64,000 nucleotides of DNA from positions 248,001 to 312,000 of the forward strand of contig OY282448.1 in assembly GCA_958296175.1 (NCBI GenBank). Reading direction: 5' to 3'. A program made the position numbers and the translations under genes. Positions 51,942 to 63,919 of this stretch are shown here, piece by piece (the stretch's first letter is position 1; each line of letters begins with the position of its first letter). The notes under the pieces were generated by a model, which saw only the letters and a program-made list of their open reading frames with translations, was not told where the DNA came from and ran no database searches. Source of the DNA: an uncultured Chloroflexota bacterium (GTDB lineage Bacteria > Chloroflexota > UBA11872).

Positions 51942-53558
51942 ATGGCGTCGCCGGCCTTCGACTCCGACGTGCTGATCGTCGGCTCCGGCGCGGCGGGGGC
52001 GGCCGCCGCCTGGTCGCTGTCCCGCGGCGGCCTGCGGGTCACCTGCCTCGAACAAGGCCGCTGGATCGACCCGTCCGAATACGCGCACGCGCGCCCGGAC
52101 TACGAGCTGGCCCGGCAGACGACGTTTGCCAAGAACCCCAACACCCGCCGCTGGCCGGAGGACTACCCGGTGCACACCGGCGGCAGCGTGATCGAGCCGC
52201 TGATGGTCAACGCCGTGGGCGGCAGCACGGTGCATTGGAGCGGGCACTTTCCGCGCATGCGGCCCTCCGACTTTCGCGTGCGCAGCCTGGACGGCGCGGC
52301 CGACGACTGGCCGCTGACGTACTGGGACCTGGAGCCGTTTTACGACCTGAACGACGCGAACGTGGGCGTGTCGGGGCTGGCCGGGGATCCGGGCAACCCG
52401 CCGCGCAGTCCGCGCCAGACGCCGCCGCTGGCCTTTGACGCGGCCTGCGAGGCCTACGCGCGCGGGTTGGAGAAGCTGGGCTGGCACTGGTGGCCGTCCG
52501 ACAACGCGCTGATCTCCGCGCCGTTCGGCCAGGGGCGCCAACCCTGCAACGCCTGCGGGCCCTGCGACATCGGCTGCCCCATCGGCGCCATGTCCAGCGC
52601 GCACGTGACCTACTGGCCGCGGGCGCTGGCGCAGGGCGTGACGCTCGTCACGCACGCGCGGGTCGAACAGATCACCGTCGACCGCGCCGGCCGCGCCACG
52701 GGCGCGTTGTACTACGACGCCGACGGCGCGCGGCGGCATCATTCGGCGGCCGTGGTGGTGCTGGCGGCCAACGGCGTGGGCACCCCGCGGCTGCTGCTCA
52801 ATTCTGTGTCGGCCCAGTTTCCGCACGGGCTGGCCAACAACGCCGGCGTGGTGGGAACCAACCTGATGTTCCACCCGGTGGCGTTCGTCAGCGGCGTGTT
52901 CCCGCAGGTCGTCAACGCGCAGCGCGGCCCCATTGGCGGGCTGATGAACTGCCAGGAGTTCTACGAGACGGACACCTCGCGCGGGTTCGTGCGCGGGTTC
53001 GAGCTGCAGCTCAGCCGCAACGTGGGGCCGCTGTCCACCGCCACCGGCGCGCTGCAAGGCGAGCTGGCGCCCTGGGGCGGCGGGCACCATGCGTTCGTGC
53101 AGTCCAGGTACGCGCACACCGTCACCATCACCACCATGCTGGAAGACCTGCCGGAAGCCGAGAACCGCGTGACGCTGGACCCCGACCTGACCGACGACCA
53201 CGGCATCCCGGCGCCGCGGACGGCCTACCGCCTGGGCCAGAACAGCGAGCGCATGCTGGGGTTTGCCATCGAGCGCGCGCGCGAGCTGCTGGATGCCGCC
53301 GGCGCGTCGGAAATCCTGGTGGACCCGCTGGTGTCGGAGGCGGGCTGGCACCTGATGGGCACCTGCCGCATGGGAGCGGACCCGGCGCGCTCCGTGGTGG
53401 ATCAATGGGGCCGCGCGCACGAGTGCCCCAACCTGTTCGTGATCGACGGCAGCACGTTCACGACCTCCGCCGCCGTGAACCCCACCAGCACCATTCAGGC
53501 CATTGCCTTGCGCTGCGCCGACTGGCTGGGGCGCAATTTTGCGGAGGCCGCGGCGTGA
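51942..53558 (+). CDS. GMC-family flavoprotein dehydrogenase
   Basis: A 538-residue FAD-dependent oxidoreductase of the glucose-methanol-choline group. It has the FAD motif LIVGSGAAGAAAAWSLS, the VNAVGGSTVHWSG flavin loop, a cysteine cluster CNACGPCDIGCP, and the catalytic His/Asn in WHLMGTCRMG and AVNPTSTIQA. The cysteine cluster is typical of gluconate/sugar dehydrogenase large subunits. The next gene is the small subunit, overlapping as GTGA. No cytochrome c gene follows, and no signal sequence is seen, so the electron acceptor is unknown. Confidence 0.88.
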   Translation: MASPAFDSDVLIVGSGAAGAAAAWSLSRGGLRVTCLEQGRWIDPSEYAHARPDYELARQTTFAKNPNTRRWPEDYPVHTGGSVIEPLMVNAVGGSTVHWSGHFPRMRPSDFRVRSLDGAADDWPLTYWDLEPFYDLNDANVGVSGLAGDPGNPPRSPRQTPPLAFDAACEAYARGLEKLGWHWWPSDNALISAPFGQGRQPCNACGPCDIGCPIGAMSSAHVTYWPRALAQGVTLVTHARVEQITVDRAGRATGALYYDADGARRHHSAAVVVLAANGVGTPRLLLNSVSAQFPHGLANNAGVVGTNLMFHPVAFVSGVFPQVVNAQRGPIGGLMNCQEFYETDTSRGFVRGFELQLSRNVGPLSTATGALQGELAPWGGGHHAFVQSRYAHTVTITTMLEDLPEAENRVTLDPDLTDDHGIPAPRTAYRLGQNSERMLGFAIERARELLDAAGASEILVDPLVSEAGWHLMGTCRMGADPARSVVDQWGRAHECPNLFVIDGSTFTTSAAVNPTSTIQAIALRCADWLGRNFAEAAA

Positions 53559-54001
53559 CCGCACAGGTGCTCACCGCGGCGGAGCTGGCGCTGCTGACGG
53601 CCGTGCAGGACGAACTGGTGCCGGCCGCGCGCAGCATGCCGGCGGCAGGGGCGCTTGGCGCGGCGCGCGCGGTGGACGGCTATCTGGCCGCGCGGCCGGA
53701 GCTGCGGCGCGCAGTGCTGGGGGCGCTGCGGGCCGTGGACGCCGCGGCCGGTGCGCGGCCTTTCGCAGCACTCGGCCGCAACCAGCGCCTGGCGGCGCTG
53801 CGGCGGGTCGAAGCCGACGCTCCGTACGACTTCCACGAACTGGTGCGGCAAACCTACAACGCCTATTACACCCACCCGCAGGTGCAGGCAAAGCTCGGCA
53901 TCGATCGGCCGCCGCAGCCGCGGGGATACGAGCTTCCGCCCTTCGACCCGCAGCGCACCGCGCGCGTGCGCGGCATGGGCAAACTCTGGCGGGACGCCTG
54001 A
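53555..54001 (+). CDS. Gluconate 2-dehydrogenase subunit 3-like protein
   Basis: 148 residues in the pattern of the gluconate dehydrogenase subunit 3 family: LTAAELALLTAVQDELVP at the N-terminus, FHELVRQTYNAYYTHPQV in the middle, and a C-terminal GYELPPFDP. No Tat signal is evident; in many relatives this subunit carries the Tat signal for the complex. The GTG overlaps the large-subunit stop, with a GGAGG ribosome site. It likely forms a two-subunit dehydrogenase with the upstream GMC protein. Confidence 0.82.
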   Translation: MTAQVLTAAELALLTAVQDELVPAARSMPAAGALGAARAVDGYLAARPELRRAVLGALRAVDAAAGARPFAALGRNQRLAALRRVEADAPYDFHELVRQTYNAYYTHPQVQAKLGIDRPPQPRGYELPPFDPQRTARVRGMGKLWRDA

Positions 54002-54090
54002 CCGACGCCTGCGCCGCGCCGGCCCGGCCTACCGCCTCCCAGCGACGCTGCCTGCCGCACAGCCGCCCGCTTCGGGGCGGCGGCCCGACC

Positions 54091-54126
54091 AAGCAAAAAG
54101 CCGCGCCCGAGCGCGGCTTTTTGCTT
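54091..54126. terminator. Bidirectional rho-independent terminator
   Basis: A perfect 16-base inverted repeat, AAGCAAAAAGCCGCGC, with a 4-base loop (CCGA). It lies between convergent genes ending at 54001 and 54141. Each strand has a U-run after the GC stem. Confidence 0.93.
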
Positions 54127-54140
54127 AGCGCTTGGGGCGG

Positions 54141-54401
54141 CTAGACCCGCTGCACGCCCAAGTCACCCGCGCGCATCTCGAACTTGACCTTGATGCCCTC
54201 CTGGATCGCGGCCGCGGTGATGCGTCCGCGAATCGTCGGCTGCCGCTTCTTCTCATCCTCGGTCAACGCGACGACGGTCCACGAGTTCGGGGCGCTGCGC
54301 TTCACGGCCCGCACGATTTCGCGAATCTCCGGGCTGATGGCACGCATGCGCTGCGGCCGTTCTTTCCACTCCGCGCTCGAGACGACTTCCTTGAATTTCA
54401 T
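54141..54401 (-). CDS. Small conserved-looking protein of unknown function
   Basis: 86 residues, not recognised. It is mixed charge, with no membrane segment: MKFKEVVSSAEWKER, ISPEIREIVRAVKRSAPNSW, LTEDEKKRQPTIRGRI, EGIKVKFEMR. The ATG at 54401 is used because it follows GGAGG by eleven bases; a TTG at 54410 would be too near. Its own promoter lies 40 bases upstream, and the strong terminator follows the gene, so it is a single-gene unit. Confidence 0.7.
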   Translation of the reverse strand: MKFKEVVSSAEWKERPQRMRAISPEIREIVRAVKRSAPNSWTVVALTEDEKKRQPTIRGRITAAAIQEGIKVKFEMRAGDLGVQRV

Positions 54402-54447
54402 CCCCTGCAAGACCTCCGCCTATGCAAACTGGTCGGCTGATGCGGGG

Positions 54448-54477
54448 ATTGTGCCATACGCGCCGTTCTGATTGCAA
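54448..54477 (-). promoter_or_regulatory. Promoter TTGCAA-N18-CACAAT
   Basis: -35 at 54472-54477 and -10 at 54448-54453. The leader to the ATG at 54401 is about 40 bases. It is one of the few sites here with both elements visible. Confidence 0.55.
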
Positions 54478-54665
54478 GGAGATTATGCGCCCCCGTTGTT
54501 CCGACGTTCGCCGGCCAGGCGCGCCGCTTCCCCCAGCCTTGCAGCCACCGTTGCATGTCCGTCACGCCCCAGCCTCGCGTCAATCCAGCGCCCACCATGC
54601 AGCATGCGGCATGCACAATCCCTCGGCCCGAGCTCTGCGCTGGCGGGGAGGCCCCGCGGCCTGCC

Positions 54666-55508
54666 CTACGCGCCAGGCGGCGGCGCGGGCGCGTCGAGCT
54701 GCGGCGCCTCGTGGCCCCATTCCCAGGTCAGCGCGGACTGCTCGAACACGGGACCTTCCAGACAGACGCGCTCGACTCCCCGCGAGGTCTTGACCACGCA
54801 GGAATAGCACACCCCCATCGCGCACCCCATGCGGGCTTCCAGCGAGGTAAAGGTTGGACGCTGGCCAAACGTCGACGCCAGCCGCGCGCTGAGACGCGCC
54901 ATGGCGCGCATCATCGGCGTAGGGCCGCACACGAATATCTGGTCGCTCCATCCAAAGTGACGCTCGGCCAGGTCGGTCACGAACCCGCGGCGCCCCAGCG
55001 AGCCGTCGTCGGTGGCGGCGAGGTAGTGCGCGCGCGCGTCCACCCAGGCGCGGGGGGTGACGTGCTCGGCGGTGCGCCCGCCGGCCAGCAGCCGCACGTC
55101 TACGCCGCGCGCGGGCGCCAGGTCGGCCAGCGCCAGCAACGGCGCCAGGCCAATGCCGCCGCCCACCAGCAGCGCGCGGGCGCCGCCCGGCTGGAACTCG
55201 AAGCTGGTTCCCAGCGGCCCCAGCATGTCGATGGGCGCGCCCGCGGGCTGGCGCGCCAGCCAGGCCGTGCCGCGGCCCACGGTCTCCAGCAGGAACGCCA
55301 CGCGGCCGCGCCGCGGGTCGATGCGGCTGAAGCTCAGCGGCCGCCGCAACAGCGGGTCCAACTGCTGCGGCTCGCTGCACAGCACGTGCGCAAACTGCCC
55401 GGGCCGGGCGTGCGCCGCAATCTGCGGCGCCTCGTATTCGCACCACCACAGGCGCGGCGTGATGCGTTGGTTGCGAACCACGCGGGCGGTTTCCAGCGTG
55501 CGGGTCAT
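54666..55508 (-). CDS. pyrK: Dihydroorotate dehydrogenase electron-transfer subunit
   Basis: A 280-residue FAD and [2Fe-2S] protein that passes electrons from class 1B PyrD to NAD+. The FAD site reads RRPLSFSRID and the NAD-binding region is ALLVGGGIGLAPLLALA, FVCGPTPMM. The cluster cysteines are CAMGVCYSC...VCLEGPVF. It is the last visible gene of the pyr operon, 115 bases after carB. pyrD is not found downstream; it must be elsewhere, or PyrK serves another enzyme. Confidence 0.9.
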   Translation of the reverse strand: MTRTLETARVVRNQRITPRLWWCEYEAPQIAAHARPGQFAHVLCSEPQQLDPLLRRPLSFSRIDPRRGRVAFLLETVGRGTAWLARQPAGAPIDMLGPLGTSFEFQPGGARALLVGGGIGLAPLLALADLAPARGVDVRLLAGGRTAEHVTPRAWVDARAHYLAATDDGSLGRRGFVTDLAERHFGWSDQIFVCGPTPMMRAMARLSARLASTFGQRPTFTSLEARMGCAMGVCYSCVVKTSRGVERVCLEGPVFEQSALTWEWGHEAPQLDAPAPPPGA

Positions 55509-55623
55509 GCGGAAGGCGGCGGCGCGCGGCGCTGACCGCCGCCGCTCGGAAACGTTCCCGTCACAGGGCGAGGGAACCGCAGGGCGAAGGAACCGCAGGG
55601 CGGGCGGAGCGGCGGGGGCGCGT

Positions 55624-58893
<3,270 letters not shown>

Positions 58894-58922
58894 TGGTCGC
58901 TCGGCTCATGGGCGGCGGCCGG

Positions 58923-60149
58923 TCACTGGCGGCGATGCTCGTCCACCAGGTCGAGAAAGCGGTCGAACAGATATTGGTTGTCCTGCGGGCCCGGGCTGGC
59001 TTCCGGGTGGTATTGGATCGAGAACACCGGCCAGGAGGCGTGCGCCAGGCCTTCCACCGAGCCGTCGTTGAGGTTGACGTGGCTGACGCGGAACCCGCTG
59101 TGCGGCGGGATGGAGTCGGCGTCCACCTGGAACCCGTGGTTCTGCGACGTAATGTGCGCCCGCCCGGTTGCCAGGTCTTTGACGGGCTGATTGGCGCCGC
59201 GGTGACCGAAGGGCAGGCGGCTGGTGGCGCCGCCGATGGCCAGCCCCAGCAACTGGTGCCCCAGGCAGATGCCCAGCAGCGGCCGGCGGCCCAGCAGGCC
59301 GCGGATGGTTTCCACCGCCGCGGCTGCCTGCTGCGGGTCGCCCGGGCCGTTGCACACCACCACGCCGTCGGGGTCGAGCGCCTCGACCGCGGCGGCGCTG
59401 GTCCCGTAGGGCAGCACGTCCACGCGGCAGCCGCGCTGCACCAGCGAGCGCACGATGTTGGTCTTCACCCCCACGTCCAGCAAGGCCAGCCGCGGCTGGC
59501 CCGCGCGGCGCGGCGGCGCCGGCCAGGGCGCCCACGGCGCCTCGGTTTCCACCCGCGGGTCGGGCGTGGTTACGTCGTCCACGAAGCTGCCTAGATCGTA
59601 GGACGGCAGCTCTCGGGCGGCGCGCGCCTGCTCCGCGGCCCAGGCGGCGGCCTGGGGCGACTGGCCGCGCATCCAGGCGAAACGGCCGAGCCCCTGCGTG
59701 ACCTGCGCGGGCGCGCGCCGCAGGACGCCGCGCCGATGACCCAGCGTGCGCAGCGTGCGCGTCAGCGCGCGCGTGTCGATCCCCTGGACGCCCGGCACGC
59801 CGTGCCGCTCCAGGAACGTGTGCAGGTCGCTGGTTCGCCGCCAGTTGCCCTGCGTGGGCGCCAGCTCGCGCACGGCCAGGCCGGCAATCCAGGGCCGGCG
59901 GGACTCCACGTCGTCGGCGTTGACCCCGTAGTTGTCGATCAGCGGATAGGTCATGGCCACGATCTGGCCGCGGTAGGAGGCGTCGGTGGAGATTTCCTGG
60001 TAGCCCGTCATGCTGGTATTGAACACGACCTCGCCGCCGCCGGGCGCGTCGGCGCCGAAGGCGAACCCGAAGTACGCCTCGCCCGTCTCCAGCGCCAGCA
60101 CGGCGTAGGCGCCCTCAGGCACGGCCGCCGACTGGCTGCGCGGCGTCAC
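58923..60149 (-). CDS. carA: Carbamoyl phosphate synthase small subunit
   Basis: A 408-residue glutaminase that feeds ammonia to CarB. The N-terminal domain has VFNTSMTGYQEISTDASY, and the class I amidotransferase triad is in GICLGHQLLGLA (Cys), IQYHPEASPG (His and Glu). VVCNGPGDP is present. The ATG at 60149 overlaps the pyrC stop by 35 bases, so the true start might be a few codons later. Confidence 0.94.
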   Translation of the reverse strand: MTPRSQSAAVPEGAYAVLALETGEAYFGFAFGADAPGGGEVVFNTSMTGYQEISTDASYRGQIVAMTYPLIDNYGVNADDVESRRPWIAGLAVRELAPTQGNWRRTSDLHTFLERHGVPGVQGIDTRALTRTLRTLGHRRGVLRRAPAQVTQGLGRFAWMRGQSPQAAAWAAEQARAARELPSYDLGSFVDDVTTPDPRVETEAPWAPWPAPPRRAGQPRLALLDVGVKTNIVRSLVQRGCRVDVLPYGTSAAAVEALDPDGVVVCNGPGDPQQAAAAVETIRGLLGRRPLLGICLGHQLLGLAIGGATSRLPFGHRGANQPVKDLATGRAHITSQNHGFQVDADSIPPHSGFRVSHVNLNDGSVEGLAHASWPVFSIQYHPEASPGPQDNQYLFDRFLDLVDEHRRQ

Positions 60150-61470
60150 GGTCGAAGACGTCCACGCCGCCGACGAGGGTGCGCCGCACCACGCCCAACA
60201 GCGGCAGCCCGGCCAGCGGCGTGTTCTTGCCTTTGGAGGCCAACAGCGCCGGGTCCACCACGTATTCCTCGTCCGGGTCGAAGATGGTGACGTCGGCCGG
60301 GCTGCCGGGCGCCAGCGTGCCTCCCGGCAGCCCGTAGCAGCGCGCGGGCGCGATGGTCAGCCGTTCCACCAGCGTTGCCAGGTCCAGCCGCCCGTCGTGC
60401 ACCAACGTCAGCGCCAGCGGCAGGGCTGTCTCCAGCATCGTGAAGCCAACCGCGGCGTGGGCAAACTCCACGTCCTTGTCCTGGACGGCGTGCGGCGCGT
60501 GGTCGGTGGCAATGCAGTCGATTGCGCCGTCCGCCAGCGCCGCGGCCAGCGCGTCGCAGTCGGCCTGCTCGCGCAGGGGCGGCGCGACTTTGGTGTTGGC
60601 GTGGTAGGGCGGCAGCGCCGCGCTCACCGGGTCCGTGCGCCCCGCCACCAGCGCGTCGGTGAGCGTCAGGTGGTGCGGGGTGACTTCGGCGGTCACGTCT
60701 ACGCCGCGGTCTTTGGCGCGGCGAATGAGGTCGATGGACCCGCCCGACGTCACGTGGATGCAGTGGTAGCGCCCGCCGGTCAGTTCGGCCAGCAACAGGT
60801 CGCGCGCCAGCATGATTTCCTCGGCCTGGCGGGGCGTTCCCGGCAGGCCCAGCCGCATGGATACCTGGCCTTCGTGCATGGCCGCGCCCGCGGTCAGCGC
60901 CGGGTCTTCGGCGTGGTTGCTCACGGGCCGCCCCAGCTGCGCGGCGTATTCCAGCGCGTGGCGCATGAGCGTGGAACTGGCCAGAGGGACGCCGTCGTCG
61001 GTGAACCCGATGGCGCCGGCTTCGCTGAGGCCGCCCATTTCCACCAGCTGCCGGCCGGCCTGGCCCAGGCTGACGGCGGCGTGCGCGTAGACCCGCACCG
61101 TTGCCTGGGCCTCCACCTGCTCGAAGAGGCCCTCTAGCACGCTGCGCGTGTCCAGCACGGGGTCGGTGTTGGGCATGGCGCACACGGTGGTGAACCCGCC
61201 CGCCGCCGCCGCGCGCGAGCCGCTGACCAGGTCTTCTTTGTATTCGAACCCCGGCACGCGCAGGTGGGTGTGAATGTCCACGAAGCCGGGCGCCACCACC
61301 AGACCGCGCGCGTCGATCACCGTGGGCTCGCCCAGCGGCAGTTGGCCGTCGGGCGGATCGATGGCGGCCACGCGGCCGCGTTCGATGACGACGTCGCCCA
61401 CGCGGTCCAGCTTTTGCGACGGGTCGAGCACGCGCCCGCCGCGAATCACCAGCGGTTCCTCAGCCGTCAC
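60115..61470 (-). CDS. pyrC: Dihydroorotase
   Basis: Type I (PyrC, multi-domain-like) zinc amidohydrolase, 451 residues, that cyclises carbamoyl-aspartate. The metal ligands are in DIHTHLRVPGFEYKED, NHAED, HVTSGGS and IATDHAPHA. The N-terminal GRVLDPSQKLD and C-terminal TLAPGSPADVTIFDPDEE complete the amidohydrolase sandwich. The GTG at 61470 lies within the end of the metallo-beta-lactamase gene (11-base overlap), so the two are coupled. Confidence 0.94.
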   Translation of the reverse strand: MTAEEPLVIRGGRVLDPSQKLDRVGDVVIERGRVAAIDPPDGQLPLGEPTVIDARGLVVAPGFVDIHTHLRVPGFEYKEDLVSGSRAAAAGGFTTVCAMPNTDPVLDTRSVLEGLFEQVEAQATVRVYAHAAVSLGQAGRQLVEMGGLSEAGAIGFTDDGVPLASSTLMRHALEYAAQLGRPVSNHAEDPALTAGAAMHEGQVSMRLGLPGTPRQAEEIMLARDLLLAELTGGRYHCIHVTSGGSIDLIRRAKDRGVDVTAEVTPHHLTLTDALVAGRTDPVSAALPPYHANTKVAPPLREQADCDALAAALADGAIDCIATDHAPHAVQDKDVEFAHAAVGFTMLETALPLALTLVHDGRLDLATLVERLTIAPARCYGLPGGTLAPGSPADVTIFDPDEEYVVDPALLASKGKNTPLAGLPLLGVVRRTLVGGVDVFDRDAAQPVGGRA

Positions 61471-62077
61471 GCCCGCCCTCCAGGTAGCGCGCCAGTTCCG
61501 CTTTGGCCTGGTCCAGCAGCGGCGCGCCGTGGCCCACGGCCAGGCTGGTGAACTCCAGGTCCAGCAGCTGGCGCAGCGAGGTTGGGGGGCGCATGCGCGG
61601 GTGCGCGCCCAGCGGGCCGGCGCCGTGCGTCCAGTAGCTGGTCGTCCCCAGCGCGTCGCCCACGAAGAGCACGCCGCGGTTGTCGCTGGACAGCAGGGCG
61701 TGTTCCCCCGCGCTGATGCCGCCCAGGGCAATGGCCTGCAAGCCGCCGGGCAGCGCGCTCGCCGCCGTGTAGACGTGGTCCGGCCGCAGCGTTTCCAGCT
61801 CGTCCACGTCGCCCTGCGGCGCCCAGACCTGCGCGCCGAACCGATGCCGCCAGATGGCGGCCGCGCGTTCGTGGAAGTGGTTGGTCAGAATCACGTGGCG
61901 CACCCGCGGCAACACGCCGCCCAGGGCGCTGGGCGAGAGGTCTTGCGGGTCGATGGCCACCACGCCGCCGCCGGTGTCCACCAGGTAGGACTCCAGGGGA
62001 TAGCGGTGCCAGGCCACCGTCCATTGATAAACCCCCGGCACGATCTCGCGCGGCGGCGCGGCGGTGTAGGGACTCAC
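61460..62077 (-). CDS. Metallo-beta-lactamase-fold protein inside the pyr operon
   Basis: A 205-residue MBL-fold protein. The metal motif is incomplete: the usual HxHxDH appears as TNHFHERAAA (N-H-F-H), and GDAL and GHGAP (the later Asp and His sites) are recognisable. Residues after GTTSYW are Pro-rich. It sits between pyrB and pyrC and overlaps pyrC, which is not a standard pyr gene position. It may be a hydrolase of a pathway by-product, or unrelated. A single or altered metal site is likely. Confidence 0.78.
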   Translation of the reverse strand: MSPYTAAPPREIVPGVYQWTVAWHRYPLESYLVDTGGGVVAIDPQDLSPSALGGVLPRVRHVILTNHFHERAAAIWRHRFGAQVWAPQGDVDELETLRPDHVYTAASALPGGLQAIALGGISAGEHALLSSDNRGVLFVGDALGTTSYWTHGAGPLGAHPRMRPPTSLRQLLDLEFTSLAVGHGAPLLDQAKAELARYLEGGRDG

Positions 62078-62225
62078 GTCGATGCTGCCTCCAGGAGCGG
62101 CCGGGGCGTGCCCCGAGGGTTGGTCGGACCGCGGCGCGCGGCGGCGCGCGCCGCGCGTGGGAAGAGCCGAGGGCGCATCCCCGTGCTCGCGCGAACGACG
62201 AGGCAGGCCCCGAGGGCGGCGGCGG

Positions 62226-63167
62226 TCACGTCGGCGCTCCGGCCAGCAGCAGGTAGAGGATGGCCATGCGCACCGCCACGCCGTTGGTGACCTGCTCGGT
62301 GATGACCGACTGCGGCCCGTAGGCCGCGTCGGGGGAGATTTCCAGACCCTGATTCATGGGCCCAGGATGCATCACCAGGGCGCGGCGGTCGGCGCGGCGC
62401 AGCCGCGCGGCGGTGATGCCCCAGCGCCGCGCATATTCGCGCAGGTCGGGCAGCAGGCCGCCCGCCATGCGTTCTTTCTGGATGCGCAGCGCCATCACCA
62501 CGTCCGCGCCGTCGATGGCGCGGTCCAGGTCGTGCTCCACGCGCACCACGCCGTCGCCGTCGAGCAGGTCGCCAAACCCGGCCGGCAGCAGCGTGGGCGG
62601 GCCGCTCAAGTAGACGTGCGCGCCCATGCGGGCGAACCCCCAGATGTCGGAGCGCGCCACGCGGCTGTGCAGCACGTCGCCCACGATCACCAGCTTCAGC
62701 CCTTCCAGGTCGCCGGCGTGCTGCCGCACCGTGAAGAGGTCCAGCAAGGCCTGGCTGGGGTGGCCGCGCAGACCGTCGCCGGCGTTGACCACGCTGCAGG
62801 CCAGATGGCGCGCCGCCAGGTCGGGCGCGCCCGCGCAGGCGTGGCGCATGACCACCAGATCGGCGCCCAGCGCCTGGATGGTGTGAAAGGTGTCCACCAG
62901 CGACTCGCCTTTTTCCACGCTGCTGCCGGAGGCGGCCACGTTCACCACGTCGGCGCTCAGCGACTTGCCGGCCAGTTCGAAGGAGATGCGCGTGCGCGTG
63001 CTGGGTTCGAAGAACATGTTCACGATCGACTTGCCGCGCAGCGTGGGGGCGCGCCGGATGGGGCGTTCCAGCACGGTGCGCATCGCCTCGGCCGTGTCGA
63101 GCACCAGCTCGACCTCGTCGCGCGAAAAGTCGGCAACGTCGATCAGGTGCTTACGGTGCAGCGGCAT
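62226..63167 (-). CDS. pyrB: Aspartate carbamoyltransferase catalytic subunit
   Basis: 313 residues, typical length. Carbamoyl phosphate binding: [36 protein letters not shown] and [12 protein letters not shown] are the aspartate-site motifs. The Lys loop reads [13 protein letters not shown]. The start overlaps the pyrR stop by 17 bases. No regulatory subunit (pyrI) is present, as in PyrR-controlled bacteria. Confidence 0.95.
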   Translation of the reverse strand: MPLHRKHLIDVADFSRDEVELVLDTAEAMRTVLERPIRRAPTLRGKSIVNMFFEPSTRTRISFELAGKSLSADVVNVAASGSSVEKGESLVDTFHTIQALGADLVVMRHACAGAPDLAARHLACSVVNAGDGLRGHPSQALLDLFTVRQHAGDLEGLKLVIVGDVLHSRVARSDIWGFARMGAHVYLSGPPTLLPAGFGDLLDGDGVVRVEHDLDRAIDGADVVMALRIQKERMAGGLLPDLREYARRWGITAARLRRADRRALVMHPGPMNQGLEISPDAAYGPQSVITEQVTNGVAVRMAILYLLLAGAPT

Positions 63168-63777
63168 CGGCGGCCTCGCCCCCCGCGGCGCTGGTGATGC
63201 GCACGGCGTCCTCGCCGTCCAGTTCCGTCAGGCTCACGTCCACGTTCTCGTGCGGCGCGGTTGGTATGTTCTTGCCCACGTAATCGGCGCGGATGGGCAG
63301 CTCGCGGTGCCCGCGGTCCACCACCACCGCCAGCTGGATGGTGCGGGGGCGGCCGAAATCGGTCAGCGCGTCCAGCGCCGCGCGCGCGGAGCGTCCGGTG
63401 TAGAGCACGTCGTCCACCAGCACCACGTCGCGGTCGGTCACGTCGCCCGGGATGTCGGTGGGGTGCACGTCCGGCGCTCCGGCGCGGCTGGTCAGGTCGT
63501 CACGGTAGAGGGAGATGTCCACGGCGCCGGTGGGCACGGCCACGCCTTCGAAGTCCGCCACGGCCGCGGCCAGCCGCCGCGCCAGCAGCGGGCCGGGGCG
63601 CGGCACGCCCACGAACACCAGGTTGGCGGCGCCTTTGTTGCGTTCCACGATTTCGTGCGCAATGCGCGTCAGCGCCCGCCGCAGGTCCTCGGCGGACATG
63701 GCCAGCCGGCCCGCGGCGCCTAACGGCGCCGCGCTGGTTCCGATGGCGCCGTCCTCCGACGCCGCGTTGCCTCCCAT
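63151..63777 (-). CDS. pyrR: Bifunctional pyr operon regulator / uracil phosphoribosyltransferase
   Basis: Binds pyr mRNA in response to UMP and also makes UMP from uracil and PRPP. The product is 208 residues from the ATG at 63777, or 182 from an ATG at 63699; the shorter form matches the usual family length. [33 protein letters not shown], the PRPP loop [18 protein letters not shown] and [18 protein letters not shown] are all close to characterised PyrR. It is the first gene of the operon; its target RNA is in the leader just upstream. Confidence 0.95.
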   Translation of the reverse strand: MGGNAASEDGAIGTSAAPLGAAGRLAMSAEDLRRALTRIAHEIVERNKGAANLVFVGVPRPGPLLARRLAAAVADFEGVAVPTGAVDISLYRDDLTSRAGAPDVHPTDIPGDVTDRDVVLVDDVLYTGRSARAALDALTDFGRPRTIQLAVVVDRGHRELPIRADYVGKNIPTAPHENVDVSLTELDGEDAVRITSAAGGEAADAAAP

Positions 63778-63799
63778 GGCGTTGCGGGCAAAGCCTCCC

Positions 63800-63850
63800 C
63801 AGGCGCTGCGGGGCGCAACAAAAGGTCCCCGCGCGGGCCCTCATCCGCCA
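63800..63850 (-). terminator. Possible pyr attenuator hairpin
   Basis: In the leader, CCGCGC pairs with GCGCGG about 20 bases later and is followed by GGACCTTTTGTT. It could be the intrinsic terminator controlled by PyrR. The stem is only six bases, and the loop is long. Confidence 0.4.
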
Positions 63851-63876
63851 GGCGCGGCCTCCACAACCGCACACGG

Positions 63877-63906
63877 CCTTTCCGCCTCACCGGGCAGGAT
63901 TAAAGG
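63877..63906 (-). promoter_or_regulatory. PyrR-binding site in the pyr leader RNA
   Basis: The transcript reads CCUUUAAUCCUGCCCGGUGA then GGCGGAAAGG. It matches the PyrR anti-antiterminator core (CC(C/A)GNGAGGC loop closed by CCUUU/AAAGG). It lies at the very 5' end of the leader. Confidence 0.75.
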
Positions 63907-63913
63907 CGCAGGG

Positions 63914-63919
63914 ATTATA
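63914..63919 (-). promoter_or_regulatory. -10 element TATAAT of the pyr operon
   Basis: A perfect consensus -10 inside GTGGGTATAATCCC. The start site would be near 63907, just before the PyrR-binding hairpin. The expected -35 position has only GCGTGC. Confidence 0.7.
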
